DNA of 64,000 nt from Helianthus annuus (lineage: Eukaryota > Streptophyta > Magnoliopsida > Asterales > Asteraceae), in contig NC_035441.2 in assembly GCF_002127325.2 (NCBI RefSeq), positions 49,914,663 to 49,978,662 on the forward strand. Direction: 5' to 3'. A program made the translations under genes and the position numbers. Within the stretch, counting starts at the first letter, position 1. Each line of letters starts with the position of its first letter. This document shows, piece after piece, positions 1 through 12,848 of this stretch. Under the pieces are notes generated by a model. It ran no database searches and had not been told where the DNA came from. It saw only the letters and a program-made list of their open reading frames with translations.

Positions 1-2407
1 CATGCTATGGAGTGGTATTTGTGTACCCCTTGTATCCTAATACCACTAGCCCACATTTAAAGCCAAGATCTTTCCCTCTTTAGCAATGAATGATCTTAAT
101 GGTTTTGCGAAAACTATAAATAGGCATGCCCTCATTCCATTTCTCTTCACCCTTGATCTGATTTCTCTAAGTTGAAGTTGCAATACTTCATACCTGAGAT
201 TTTAAGATCAAGTTCTCACTAGCAAGTACCCTTTGTAAGCTTCCTTCGTTCTTTTATCGCTTTTCGAACGTGAAAGTCAAACAGTGTTTGACTTTCTGCT
301 TTGACCACGAGTTGGTCAACACAAAGTTCGTTTGAACTTCGCAACGTGAGCATAATCACGATGGTTATAGTCCTTAGTGACTATACCTACTGATTACCAC
401 ATTGACTTGGCGTAGTGACGAGTCGTAGTTTCGGTCAAAATGCGCATTTAAGCGTATTTTGCAACCAAACTACTTTTGGGTATCAAAACACTTTGTTTTG
501 ATATCAAAACCTGTTTTCTAACTTAGGTAAGCATGTTTTAACATGCTTAGCTCGTCACTTTTAGTTTAGTGCTTGTTTAGAGTCGTAAGTCAAGCGGTCT
601 AAACCACCGCTTAGACTTTCGAACTCGACCCGTTTGGTCGATCATTAGGATCCGACTAAGCATGTTTAGTGACCATAGTTGCATAAGAAATAACCTTCCG
701 AGGTTATACCTTATGGTCACCTAGTTTAAGTAGTTGTATGATAGGTAGTTTATATGCCTTAGGTAAATGACCAAAATGTCCTTTTCATGCATAATTGGAT
801 TTTAAGCATATGTAACCTAAACATTTATCACTTAACTGATTATGCAACATATTCAAACATGTTTAGGCATATAATACTTGTCATAGGGCTAGTTAGACGT
901 CTCGAACGCGCTTTAGCGCGAACGACGCGTTAAAGTAGCGTAAGCTACCTTAATGGGTCGTAACGGGTCGTAACAGGTCGAAAGCACTTAGGATAGGTTC
1001 CGATTTAGAATGTAGGCTTTGTTAAACCATATCACATGAGTTCCTACACTCATTTGGTTTACAAGACCTCATTCTATTCGATCTTCCGATTTAGGTGTCG
1101 AATTCTTTGACTAGTGATTCGATTATTAGGTGCTGCTTGAGTTTCCTTGGTTTGATTGAGCTTGTCGAGTTCTTTAGATTGAGGATACTTTGCACTTCGA
1201 TGTGAGTACATAGATCCCCTCTTTTATTGTTTTCAATTGTTTTGGGGTGATTCATATGTATTAAAACGATTTCGATATTTAAACGATGGTTTCAAAAACG
1301 ATTAAGATAGTTTATATTAAACTAATAACGATTTCGATAATGTGAACGAACTTGTTGGTTGTAGTTACATAATGAATGACATTCATTAATTTTGGCCGAA
1401 CCGACCAGTATTAGGTTATGGTACCATAGGATCTGACAAATCCCGTTATCAGACTACACCCATGGTTTTGTGTGGGGGTTATGTAGGTAATGACCGAATC
1501 TGATAATTGTTAACTTACCCTTTGGTGGTTCGTTAATGCGAGAAACGAGATAGACGAGTCACGAAGGTTTGAATGTTATTAGCGAGACGACTATAAGTAG
1601 TTTCACAATTAAAACGAATACGATTTTGGGGGCGAGTTAAACGATTTGGGACGACTTAAACGAGATAAACGATTTGATTAAATGATTGGTTTTGGGTAGT
1701 GATTAGATAGTGGGATGGGTGTAGTATGATAAAAGCATGGTAGATACGCCGCTGGTACAACTTATATATAAGTGCTTAATTTTATCATATTATATTCCAT
1801 AGCGTTATTTAGTTCACTTGGGAAACGATTTTGAAACGATGTCACACAACGAGGTTTTCGAAATGATATAAACCATACGAGTTTTATTAACGAGTTTTTA
1901 CGAGATGTTTTACGAATTGGTTTTCTAAAACAAATGTTTTGGGGTTAAGAATCATGGCTACGAGATTTTATAAACTATAACCAATTTGATTTGAGTTGGT
2001 TAATCATGTTGCAATACACTTTTCAAAATGAGGTTTGTACTTTTGACTCTTGTAGTCTACTGAGGTACTGCAACATATAAACGAGCCATGAATCCGATAC
2101 TCTTATAAAACCTATGTGCTCGCCAGCATTTCTTGCTGATTTTTTTTACATATGTTTCAGGTGGTGTTGCATGATGTTGATTGCTAGAAAGCGTGTTCAC
2201 TTAGGATCTGGACGTGGCCTTAGTGACATAAAAACAATGATAGACGATATGTAACATGTTTGTGTTAGTTTAAAGACAATGTAAATTACTTAATAATTAA
2301 AAAAAACGAAACTTTTGTATCCATGGTTGTGAAAGGATGATTCTGTTACAACACACTCCGACGTTTTCGCCGCGGTTTCGTTGTTTTAACGCGGTCGGGG
2401 TGTGACA
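1..2407 (+). repeat. Element A 5' LTR (left part cut by window edge)
   Basis: Nearly the same sequence recurs from 23839 to 26034 and 44776 to 44969, so this is one of two LTRs of one element. By alignment to that copy about 980 bp of the LTR lie before base 1, giving a full length near 3.4 kb. It ends TGTGACA at 2401-2407, eight bases before a primer-binding site. Divergence from the 3' LTR is about 3% by hand count over the first 1.2 kb. Long LTRs of this size are usual for Tekay/Del-type chromoviruses. Many short ACGA/CGATTT motifs lie between 1250 and 1700. Small ORFs inside it are not genes. Confidence 0.95.
115..122 (+). promoter_or_regulatory. Probable TATA box of element A 5' LTR
   Basis: TATAAATA lies in the LTR and is kept at 23951-23958 in the 3' LTR. 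It is the best core-promoter candidate; the transcript start would be some 30 bases downstream. No experimental support. Confidence 0.55.
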
Positions 2408-2414
2408 GAAGAGT

Positions 2415-2428
2415 TGGTATCAGAGCCA
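2415..2428 (+). other. Primer-binding site of element A
   Basis: TGGTATCAGAGCCA matches the 3' end complement of initiator methionine tRNA, the usual primer of plant Ty3/gypsy chromoviruses and Copia elements. It lies just inside the end of the 5' LTR, which fixes the LTR border and the plus orientation of A. Confidence 0.95.
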
Positions 2429-2994
2429 ATGGTTATAGGGAATTAGGTTATTTTGACCTAAACTATAACTTTCTAGGACCCCAACGCAAGTGTTCTTGCG
2501 TTTAGATTTTAAAACAATACAGTCACCTATCCTTAGGTGATGACAACAACGAGAACACAAATTCCAAATCCGCTTCGAAAATTAATCATCTGTCCTTGGA
2601 TGATTGATTATAAGGTTTTGAACCCACTCAGTTTTCAAAATCTCATCAAAGTTTGGGTCTAAATAATGTGAACACGTGCAAACTGGAAGAGTGAATGCCT
2701 GTACCCTGAGTTTTCTGTCTAAGGCTAAAGTGTTCGTACAAATCTGCAGTGTCGGACCAGTCACTCTTACCAGGGAACTCTTGGGGTGAGTGTTCACTTA
2801 TAGGCGAGCATGTCTTCGGTGATACATTATATTGACTCATTTACTTTGATTAGTCACTGCGTGTCATTTGTTTGTTCGAGGTAATGAGCAAATGATCGTA
2901 CTCGTTGTGTTCTGTCGATGTTTTCAATGCCTCTTTTGTTTTTCCAAATTGTCGACCTCACTCGTTTCTCATGTTTCCTTGTTCTTTTTAGACA
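2429..2994 (+). other. Element A untranslated leader
   Basis: This 566-bp stretch runs from the primer-binding site to the gag start. I see no coding sequence on the plus strand; the minus-strand ORFs here are short and resemble nothing I know. It presumably holds the packaging and dimerisation signals of the element (inference). Confidence 0.6.
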
Positions 2995-4719
2995 ATGCCT
3001 CCTCGACGTGATGCTCAACCTTTTACTGCTGAAGAAGTCGCAACCCTTGTTGCTCAGCAAATGGCTGCAGTACTTCCTGGCGTAGTAACCCAGATCCATG
3101 AGTTATACAACAACAATAATAACAACAATAATGCACAATGTAGTTTCAAGAATTTCAATTCTGTTAAGCCATTGAAATTTTCTGGGTCACAAGGAGCAAC
3201 TGCGCTCCTACAGTGGTTCGAGAGTATCGAGAGCACATTCAGACATGTGCAATGTCCGAATGAGCGTAAGGTTGAGTTTGCATCTAGTGTGTTTGAGAAG
3301 CGTGCTCTTACATGGTGGAACGGAGTGAAGGGTGATAGGGGTGCCGATGTAGCGATGGCACAAACTTGGGAAGAGCTCCGAGCTCTCATGATGAGAGAGT
3401 TCTGTCCCCGTCACGAGATTCGAGCTTTAGAACGAGAATTCGAAGATTTGAAACAAGATGGGGGAGAACACCGTGCTTATACAGATCGATATGAGGAGCT
3501 CAGTTTGTTGTGTCCTATGATGGTTACCCCGTTGGAAAAGGGAATAGAGAGGTATATCGATGGATTACCTGATTCTGTGCAAGATATTGTGACTGGCAGT
3601 AATCCTACCACTGTCCATCAAGCGATTGAATTGGCTGCTACTCTGACCGAGTCTCAGGTCAGGAAGGGTAAATTGACCTGTAAGGGTGATAAGAAGAAGA
3701 CAGCTGATTCTGCACAGGACAAGGGTAAGGGTAAGAAGCAGGGTGAGTCTTCTAAAAAGTCAAGGAAGCACAAGGCTTCCCAGAACTTCGCAGTTACTGC
3801 ACTGAACCCTCAGAACCCACCAGCCCTACCTCCTGCGAAGAAGCAATATGCTTGTACCGCACCTCACTGTGCTCATTGTAATGGTCACCATATTGCTCAA
3901 CAGGCTTGCAAACAGTGTGCTACGTGTGGTAGACTTGGGCATCTAGCCAATATCTGTCGTTTTGGCCAAAATCTGGCTGCGCAGGTTCCAGCACAAGTTC
4001 AGGGGAATGTTGCGAGATTCCCACCTGGTTCGTGTTTCAATTGCGGAGAAATGGGTCATTTCCGCAACAACTGTCCGAGGTTGGTGAATGCAAATGCGAA
4101 TCCAAATGAAAACGCGAACGCGAATGTGAATCTCGCTCGTGGACGAGCATTCAATCTGAACGCGAACGAGGCTCGAGCTGACAACGAGGTTGTTAACGGT
4201 ACGTTCCTTATTAACAATCAACTTACATCTGTTCTTTTCGATTCTAGTACCGATAGGAGTTTTGTTTCGTTATCTTTTAAGCCTTTGCTTGCGATACCTA
4301 GAACTAAACTGAGGAAACCCTTATCTGTCGAAGTTGCTACTGGTAAACCTCTTGTACTCGATTCTATTCTTCGTGGTTGTCAATTGAACCTCGATAACCA
4401 TCTTTTTCCTATTGACCTCATGCCGATGCAACTTGGGAGTTTCGACATTATCGTTGGGATGGATTGGTTAACGAAACACTATGCTGAGGTTGTTTGTTTC
4501 GACAAGATTGTTCGTATCCCTTTTTCGTCTGGCGATGTCCTAGTGGTTCGTGGCGAGAAACCATCTGGTGGATTGAAACTCATGTCGTGTACGAAAGCCC
4601 AAGGTTATTTGCGAAAAGGATATGTTGCTTTTCTAGCACATGTCACCAAGGAGAAAGGCAAGAGCAAGAGTATTTTATCCTATTCCGATTGGTCAGGATT
4701 ATCCAGAAGTGTTTCCTGA
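2995..4719 (+). pseudogene. Element A gag and protease (Ty3/gypsy)
   Basis: The ATG at 2995 follows the leader. The product has an N-terminal helical part with a run of eight Asn near residues 39-46 (AAC/AAT repeat), a retrotransposon gag domain (about 60-210; WWNGV and the FCPRHE segment are typical), a Lys-rich linker, and CCHC zinc knuckles near residues 308-321 and 347-360. A retropepsin-like protease follows. Its active site reads FDSST near residue 415 where DSG or DTG is needed, so the protease is probably dead. The frame ends at 4719 because of a frameshift at about 4660-4700; pol continues in another frame. In life gag coats the particle RNA and the protease cuts the polyprotein. Confidence 0.9.
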
Positions 4720-5468
4720 TGAACTGCCTGGTTTGCCTCCAGTTCGTCAAGTCGAGTTTCATATTGACCTTCTACCCAATGCAAACCCGATTGCGAAAGC
4801 ACCTTATCGTCTTGCACTGTCTGAGATGCGAGAGTTATCGAAACAACTTCAAGAGTTATATGATAAAGGATTCATCCGTCCAAGCTTTTCGCCCTGGGGA
4901 GCTCCTGTCCTCTTTGTGAAAAACAAAGATGGATCTTTTCGAATGTGTATCGATTATCGTGAGCTTAATAAGCTTACCATCAAGAACCGATATCCCCTAC
5001 CTCGAATCGATCATCTCTTCGATCAACTGCAAGGTGCTACCTGTTTTTCCAAGATCGATCTGCGTTCTGGGTATCATCAGCTTCGTGTATTCGAAGAAGA
5101 TATTCCCAAAACTGCTTTCCACACCAGATATGGGCATTACGAGTTTACTGTCATGCCTTTTGGTTTGAGAAATGCTCCAGCTATCTTCATGGACTTAATG
5201 AAATGGGTCTGTAAACCTTATTTAGACAAGTTCATCATTGTGTTCATCGACGATATTCTCATTTATTCGAAGTCTCGAGCCGATCACGAGCAACACCTTC
5301 GTTTGACATTGGAACTCCTAAAGAAAGAACAATTTTTTGCTAAATTCTCCAAGTGTGAATTTTGGCTTAAAGAAGTTCAATTTTTGGGTCATATAGTCGA
5401 CGAGCAGGGTATTCATATGTATCCTTGCAAAATTGCAGCAATTAAGGATTGGAATACACCAACGACAC
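4640..5468 (+). pseudogene. Element A reverse transcriptase, 5' part of pol
   Basis: Continues A's gag-pol in a second frame. Recognisable RT blocks are [14 protein letters not shown], the [21 protein letters not shown] region, [19 protein letters not shown], and the catalytic FIDDILIYS. It then runs to VQFLGH, with a DWNTP segment just before the break. The protein stops being pol-like exactly at 5468, where insert X begins; the rest of pol resumes at 20782. The reported frame runs on to 5485 only by reading into X. Confidence 0.92.
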
Positions 5469-7277
5469 TGACCAGTGCATTTTAGATACGCTTTATTTGA
5501 TGATAATTATCTATAAAATGCATTGATATTATTATAAATATATTATATTGAGTTGCTTTTGTATTTTATATATATCAAAAGACTTTGATCTAAAATAATG
5601 ATTTTATACAAGAAAATTATTGATCATAACTTTTAAATACTAATTATAGATCTTAATATGGGAGTTAAAGAGTATTAATTATAATTGATGGTCATTAAAT
5701 AATTATTGTTTTGAAATGTTTTGTAGGTATCGAGAATAAAAATGAATGAGTTAAATGGACTTTGCAAATGAATGAATTATATTATACTAAGGCCATGTGT
5801 AGTCATAAAGCCCTTTTGGGGGCGTTATGCGACACGTGTCGTGCCACGTCAGCAAGGGGCTTTATGGGGCGTTATGCAATTTGAGGCCGTAGTCATAAAG
5901 CCCCTACCCATCATTACCTATTTAATAATTTTAAGTTTTATTAATTAATATAAAAAAACTCTTCTATTTTTGATTGGCCAACTCAATTAACCAAACAACA
6001 ATAACGCCGCGAAAAATTTCAAGCCCTCCACCCATTTTTGAAACATAGCGCCCCTGGGGGCGGTGTTGTAGGCGCCATAGCGGCGCTATCCTTCTTCCTC
6101 GCGCCCCAGTACTGGTGACCTAAAGGAGGCAGAGAACACATGCACATGCAGCCTACATCATCATTGCTAGGGATGACTTTTTAGACAAGGTTGAAGGGTG
6201 AGTTATGTGAAGGTTAATAATCATCAGTAACATAAATTCTTATCACTAAGAATTTAGTTTAAAACGGCAATCATCACATGACTTCTTGAGGCAAACTTTG
6301 TTGATAATATTTAAAAAGGAGTCAGCAACAATACAAGCTTACCTATGGCAGACATTGGGCTCGCTGACTTGTGGGGGTTAGAGGGCCATCACATGTGAGC
6401 TGATTATTGTATACTCACCATCATCATCTTGAATGAAGTGGGCCGCACATGTGAATTAGAGAAGACACTTTTGGACTTTTGGAGGCTGGCCGATTGAACA
6501 AAAGTCAAGGAGAATAATTATCATCATCATCATCACGTGGACTTCCCTTTCTTTTGGATTGGGCCGATAGAAGACACACGCATACATTGAGTGGGCTACG
6601 AAAATTGCCAATAACATATCTCCTCTATTCGGAAAAAAGGGACTTGACGATCTATCAATTTTTGGGGGGGTTACGGACCGCAAGAAAAAGAGAAGGCAGC
6701 GCCCTTGGCTGCTTGGCACGCAAATCAAGAAAAAGAGTATTTTGTGTTGATGACTTTGAATGCGATGAACGGCCGCTAGCCTCATTGGATTGACCCCGGT
6801 GTAGGTAGTTGTATTTTCTAGGGTTTATGCATTTGTTCTTTGATTCAACTTTGTGACAACTTGTATTGATTTTTGAAACCATTGACAATAGTTTACATTT
6901 GTTTCGTATTCGTAAATTGTCGATGTTAAAAGTTATGACTTTGCGAAATGGTTATGTGTAGTTATGCGTTGTCGTGGTTAGGATTTACTTGTGTTGATTA
7001 CAAAGTGTATTCTTGTCCGTTCTTCGGGACGTTGATAGTTATTGGCACCTAAGTCACGGTACACTAAATCCGCTAATCGTATGCAATTGAGTTGAATTAA
7101 AACATGTAGGAACCCTAGGACTTACAATTACCGAAACTGGGTGTGATCCGTATTCTTAATTCCTGTTTTCAATTAAGTAATTTAGTTAATAAATCATTGT
7201 TTTCGATAACATCAATTTGTCGGTTCATTCCGATTTATTTTAAAAACCAAACAAATAAATAAAAATAGCAATCTTCA
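5469..7277. mobile_element. Insert X, left part (probable solo LTR)
   Basis: A's pol is broken after GACAC (5464-5468) and resumes after a second GACAC (20782-20786), a 5-bp target duplication. The insert starts TGAC at 5469 and ends GTCA at 20781, so it has TG...CA ends like an LTR. Removing element B leaves about 1.96 kb with no gag or pol, fitting a solo LTR formed by recombination between two LTRs. There is no copy elsewhere in the window to confirm it. Apart from a MITE-like element at 5791-6120 I see nothing coding; ORFs near 6456-6888 look random. A TCATCA microsatellite lies near 6522. Confidence 0.7.
5791..6120. mobile_element. MITE-like element, PIF/Harbinger type
   Basis: A GC-rich 330-bp block flanked by TAA on both sides (5788-5790 and 6121-6123), the target-site style of PIF/Harbinger elements. 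The left end is GGCCATGTGTAGTCATAAAG and the right end, read on the other strand, begins GGTCACCAGTACTGG, so the terminal inverted repeats are poor. Internal repeats of CATAAAGCCC and GGGGCGTTATG occur in both orientations. No transposase. The terminal match is weak, so the borders are tentative. Confidence 0.5.
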
Positions 7278-10200
7278 TGTCACACCCCGGTTTCCACGTG
7301 TATCACCGGTGGGCCCAGTGGGGGATTACCGTGACGTAGTTGGCAACAATATAGTCAAACCACACAATATATAAATGCACAGCGGAAGCATAACGATAAA
7401 TTATATTTCAACCACTGATTGTAATATCCAAGTATCACGAGTAGTCGAAACAAATCCACAGGGGATCAAAATAAAATACAAAATATTGTTCAACAGATAT
7501 TGGCATCCCAAGCTTGCGAGACTCTAACGATGCTAAGGAGTGGCCAGCCTATTACGAGTAGAACCTGCATTAATCTTTTTGGGGAAAATACGTCAGTTTA
7601 CACTGGTAAATACATTCAACCGACACTTTTGTAAAATGTTTAATAAAAATTGATTTGAATGCACAAGGCACAAACTCTTTATAACTTGGGATAATTTATA
7701 TTTAAATCTTGTAAAAGAATTACATGTTCACTATGCGTTCGGTCGCCCGGGTCGTGCCGGGTTTAAGGTTAATAGACACGCCACAAAGCATAAAGCCGTG
7801 GCGGGAAAACCAGCGGTTATACCTTTATAATATAGACACATTGACGGGTGTACGCCTACACCCGTGTGTCGAGGTCGTGGCCATTTCGTAAAATGATGCC
7901 AAGGATATCCGGGACATGGTCATTAAGCTCCCAAAGGCGTAGAGCCAACAAAACCAATTTTTAAACGGGTCACATTGAAATCACCCGACTACTAATGAGT
8001 TGGGGTCAATTGCCCGACCAAGCGGTATTTTAAATACCGTAACCTAAGCCCGTATAACGGAAAATAAGTTAAAAGTATTTACCTGAGCAAGTAATATCCT
8101 TAATAAACAAATGCAAGTTTCTTTTACTGGTCTCCTATTCTGGAACGAAGGTTTAAACAACCTATTAGAATCCTAACGGGTCTTTAATTTAGCCTTAGCT
8201 TAGACCGGTCAGTTTTTAAAGGATAATTACGGTTTAATCGCGTGAAAGGCGAAAACCGGGAATGGAATGTGGTTTGGACCCAACAAGTTTGGAGACTTGT
8301 TTTATATGTGTAATATAACCACACTCTGGATTTTGAGGTGAAAACAATAAGGTTTGACCCGTTTCGGCTAGTTTATGTAAACTAGTTACATAAACCGAAC
8401 CGTGCGCGCAAAGGCGTAATGGGTAACCGTAAGAGTCCTACACAGGATTCCTAAGTCAATATGCTTTAAAGAGGTCGTGGTATCAGTAGGATACCTTCCA
8501 TAATGCCCGTAACGAGTTTAAATCCATTATATGCCCCGTAGGGGTATTTCGGTCATTTTAGAGATTATAAAAGAGGTTTCTGAGTTCTACAGGAAATCTG
8601 GATTTTCCGAACAGTTTATAAAGTCCAAAATACTCTATTTATTATTTAAAATCAGTAGCAACTGGAATCGGGTCAAAATACCTTGTAGAACTCAAGTTAT
8701 GTCCAAAAAGGGTATATTCGGTATTTACCGAACCGATGCCATAACCGCAGGTTATGAGCAGGCTAAAAATGATTAAAAAACTTTAAAAATCCCAAAATAT
8801 TATTTTACATCAGTGTGTAAAAGGTTTGGTGTCGAAATTTGGGTTTAGGTAGGCGTTATGCTAATTGCGCCGTTTAATTACCAAAGTTTCCGTAATTGCG
8901 CTATTTAGCATAACTCCTATTCTAGACCTTGGATTGACGTGAAATTTTAGGAACATGCTTAGAAATCAGTAACTAAGGTTATTGTCCTTTCACGTGTCCA
9001 AAATTCTCGTTTTAAAGTAAAAAGGGCGTTACGGTCAACTTTTAAGCATTTAACGGAAATGTGCTAAAGACTCGGACAAACAACGAACCGGTCACAGAGG
9101 GTTATACCATCATGTAACCTGGTCCTAAGAGAGTCCTAAGGCATATCTAAATCATACCATAACGGGTCAGAACTGAAGTCAAAGCAAAAGTCAAAGTTTT
9201 GCGACTTTCGGCTCCGAACCGGGTCAAAACAGTAAATGGTCGGATCAAACAAGCTTAGACTAGTTAATATACTTATTATCATGTTATATGAGTGTTAAAA
9301 CAGATTACACGCCATCTACATTACTGATTATGCATAAAATTGCAAAATAGCATTCTGTTGACTTTTTCTAAGCAAGTTTGACTCGACATTCGGACTAGTT
9401 AGAATGTGAATCAGAGGGTGCCCTTTTAGGGATTTAAAGCCCACATGATTACCAACATATAACTACCTTTGATTCGACAAACCACTGGACCATTTGTGAT
9501 TTATCGTAAAGTTAATCGTTAATTACGACGGATTGACTTTTAGGCTATAACTAAGCAAAAACTAAACCACAAAGGATTTGGCATACTTACAGAAGTGTGG
9601 TACACGACCAGAGATGTTAGAAGAGTGCTCTTGAGCTCCAGAAGTGATCAAGAAAGCAGGTTTGAGGTGTGGTTACAATGTTCACAACTTATGGCCTTTT
9701 ATAGTGAAAATGGAAGCACAAGATCATCACAACTAAGGCTACAAGGGTTCCTTGATCATCAACATGTGTCCCTGGGTGCTAGGGGTCGTTTAGGGGGCAC
9801 CCATGCTGCCATAATTGCCATATAAGTCGGTTAAAATAGCAAACAGTGCTCCTGTCCCCGTATTCTGCATCTGGCGGCCTGACGCGGCCCACGTGAAGGA
9901 TCAGGCTACCCTTACGCGGGTCGCCTGAATCCTGATGTCAGGAACCGGATCTGCACTGCCCGCGTAAGCTTCTTGGTTTCTTCGACGCGACCCGCCTGAG
10001 GCCTGTAATTCAAGATTTTCAAATCTTTTGCCATTATTGCCTTGGCCTTTCGGTTTCGAAGGGGTAACTTTACGATTTGGGCCTCGATTATTTACGAATA
10101 AGGGCCTCGGAACCTTTACCCATCTTATTAACCCTTGGTTAACTTATTATTACCCGAAATGCCTTAACTTTCAAAGTTTGACGCTTTTAACCCTTATTAA

Positions 10201-10600
10201 CGAATTCGATCACAACTTTCTCGTTTTGAATCAGAACTTCGCGAAATTTAAATCACGCATTCTAGTGAGTATAATTTACCATTACAAAGCTTCGGGTATG
10301 CCCAAAGGTCTCTTAGAGGTATAACTTAAACATGTTGACACATTTGGCCCCTGCAATTTGTAATTCCTCACTTTCTTCCACAATTCGTTCCGTACGATCC
10401 ATGATTCATTCGTCTGAAGGTACGAGCATCATTTAGGGCTACTGTATAGTATATTTATCCCTCGTTGACATTTTTAACCCTCGAATTTACATACTTTCAA
10501 TGTTTGTCAACTTTAGTCCTTTATTCAGTATTTAACACCACGTGTAAACTCAAGACACGTGTCAATACATTATTGGACGCAAAAATTTCGAGGTGTTACA
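7278..10600 (-). repeat. Element B 3' LTR
   Basis: A 3323-bp LTR, TGTCACACC at its plus-strand left end and GGTGTTACA at its right end. It is highly similar to 17565-20628 but keeps 267 bp (8526-8792) that the other LTR lacks. A GC-rich, CpG-rich segment with repeated GCGGCCC-like words lies at 9870-10005. A likely TATA box (read on the minus strand) is at 9695-9703. Small plus-strand ORFs at 8531, 9595 and 10028 are antisense to LTR transcription and not considered genes. Confidence 0.96.
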
Positions 10601-10616
10601 ACCTCACCCCCTTAAA
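10601..10616 (-). other. Polypurine tract of element B
   Basis: Read on the minus strand this is TTTTAAGGGGGTGAGGT abutting the 3' LTR. Such a tract primes plus-strand DNA synthesis in LTR retrotransposons. Confidence 0.85.
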
Positions 10617-10636
10617 AGAAATCTCGACCTCGAGAT

Positions 10637-11928
10637 TTATTGGAATAGATGAGGGTACTTCTCCTTCATCGTGGACTCTACCTCCCACGTGTACTCGGGA
10701 CCTCTACGGGCATCCCATTTCACCTTCACAATCGGTATGTACTTCCTGCGAAGTTTCTTAACCTGTCGATCCTCGATCGACACAGGTTTCTCAACAAACT
10801 TTAAGCTCTCATCGATATGTACATCTGTATGCAGTATAACCAGTGATTCATTAGCGAAACACTTCTTCAAGTTACAGATGTGGAACACATTTTGGATGCC
10901 GCTGAGCTCTTCTGGTAAGTTTAATTTGTAGGCAACCGATCCGACACGTTCGATTACTTCGAAGGGTCCAATATATCTCGGGCTTAGCTTGCCTTTCTTA
11001 CCGAATCGCATCACCCCTTTCCAGGGTGATACCTTTAGCAGTACCTTGTCGCCTACTTCGAAATTGAAAGGCTTACGCTTCAAATCTGCGTAGCTCTTCT
11101 GCCTGTCCCGGGCAGCTTTCAATTGATCGCGAATTTGGACAATCTTGTCCGTTGTTTCAAATATTATATTAGGTCCTGTCATCTGGACATCTCCAACTTC
11201 TGCCCAACAAACGGGCATTCTACATTTTCTACCATATAAAGCTTCAAAAGGTGCAGCCTTAATGCTTGTGTGGTAGCTATTGTTATAGGAGAATTCGACC
11301 AATGGTAGGTGGTTATCCAACTGCCACCTAAGTCGATTGCACATGCACGAAGCATGTCCTCCAACGTTTGAATTGTACGCTCATTCTGTCCATCTGTCTG
11401 AGGGTGGTAAGCCGTACTGAAGTTCAAACATGTACCCAAAGATTGCTGGAAGCTCTTCCAAAAGTGTGACGTGTACCTGGTATCTCTGTCGGAGATGATA
11501 GACACAGGCACGCCATGAAGGGCTACAATCTTGTCTACAAACAACTGGGCTAATATATCGGAGCTATGAGTCTCCTTTATGGGTAGGAAATGTGCCGACT
11601 TAGTCAGTCTATCAACTATTACCCATATTGTATCGTTCCCCTTCTTTGTTTTTGGCAATTTGGTGATGAAATCCATCATCACCATTTCCCATTTCCACTC
11701 GGGAAGCTCAGCCTGTTGTAGCAAGCCTGACGGCTTTTGATGTTCAGCTTTCACTTGCGCACAAGTCAAGCACTTTGCTACGTAGGTGGCTATAGACTTT
11801 TTCAAGCCTATCCACCAAAAGTTTGCCTTCAAGTCCTGGTACATTTTATCAGTACCAGGATGAACGGAATATCGGGAACTGTGGGCTTCCTGGAGGATAA
11901 CGTCACGAAGACCTCCATAAACAGGAAC
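10637..11928 (-). pseudogene. Element B integrase with C-terminal chromodomain
   Basis: Two frames joined by a 1-base loss near 11313. The upstream part (from about 11928) has the HHCC zinc-binding region (HPGTDKMY ... CLTCAQVKAEH) and the catalytic core with Asp in [12 protein letters not shown], Asp in IISDRDTRYTS and Glu in the [13 protein letters not shown] segment, all present. The downstream part has the [10 protein letters not shown] (GPY/F) module and ends in a chromodomain-like [16 protein letters not shown] segment finishing PHLF. In chromoviruses this domain steers insertion into marked chromatin. It follows RNase H after a TAG at 11929-11931 that replaces a likely Trp codon. Confidence 0.93.
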
Positions 11929-12848
11929 CTATATCCTTCCATTCAATCTCAGAATTCCGTCTTTTCCATAGGATAACTGCTCTTCAGTTACCCCTAGCTT
12001 TTCGTTTGGATAGTTAGCTTCTAACACAGCCTCTTTCTGTGCGGCTAACAATCTCTCATTCAGACTGTTCTTGATTTCAATGCTCTTGGCATTGATCCTT
12101 ATTGGTTTCACTCTTTCTTTCCTGCTCAAGGCATCTGCGACTACATTGGCCTTGCCTGGATGGTATCTTATTTCACAGTCATAGTCGTTCAGAGTTTCCA
12201 TCCAACGTCGCTGCCTCATATTCAGATCCTTCTGATTGAACAGATGCTGAAGGCTTTTGTGATCAGAATAGATCACAAATTTAATGCCATAAAGGTAATG
12301 CCTCCAAAGCTTTAGTGCAAATACAACGGCACCCAACTCCAAGTCGTGGGTGGTGTAATTCTTCTCATGCACCTTTAATTGTCGTGATGCATAGGCAATC
12401 ACCTTGCCCCTCTGCATAAGCACACAACCCATACCGGTGTGCGATGCATCACAATAAACAACAAATTCTTCCATTCCGTCTGGCAACGTCAACACTGAAA
12501 CATTGCTCAGCTTTTGCTTGAGGATATCAAAAGCTTCTTGCTGCTTAGAGCCCCAATTGAACTTTATACTCTTCCTAGTCAAGGAAGTTAGGGGTGCAGC
12601 AATTCTTGAAAAGTTTTCGATGAAGCGTCTGTAGTATCCTGCAAGACCTAGGAAACTGCGAATCTCCGTAGGTGTCTTCGGCTCCTGCCAGTTCATGACG
12701 GCTTCAACTTTAGCGGGATCCACCTGGATACCATGCTCGCTGACTACATGTCCAAGGAACTGGACTTCTCGTAGCCAAAATTCACATTTAGAGAATTTGG
12801 CGTAAAGCTTTTCTTGATGAAGCTGTTTAAGAATACATCGAAGATGCT
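11929..12848 (-). pseudogene. Element B RT end, RNase H and linker
   Basis: Continues RT in a new frame after a frameshift near 12848. It has [17 protein letters not shown], the RT thumb ([18 protein letters not shown]) and RNase H with [32 protein letters not shown] and [10 protein letters not shown]. The listed RNase H acidic residues appear intact. A TAG at 11929-11931 (likely TGG to TAG) separates it from integrase. RNase H removes the RNA strand during reverse transcription. Confidence 0.93.

Noticed and set aside
6456..6888. Overlapping frames of 77-109 codons in insert X
   Set aside because: Frames overlap on both strands, have no recognisable motif, and lie in a solo-LTR-like sequence.
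9595..10324. Plus-strand frames in B's LTR (9595-9825, 10028-10324), repeated at 19614-19844 and 20056-20352
   Set aside because: They are antisense to the element and duplicated only as part of the LTR.
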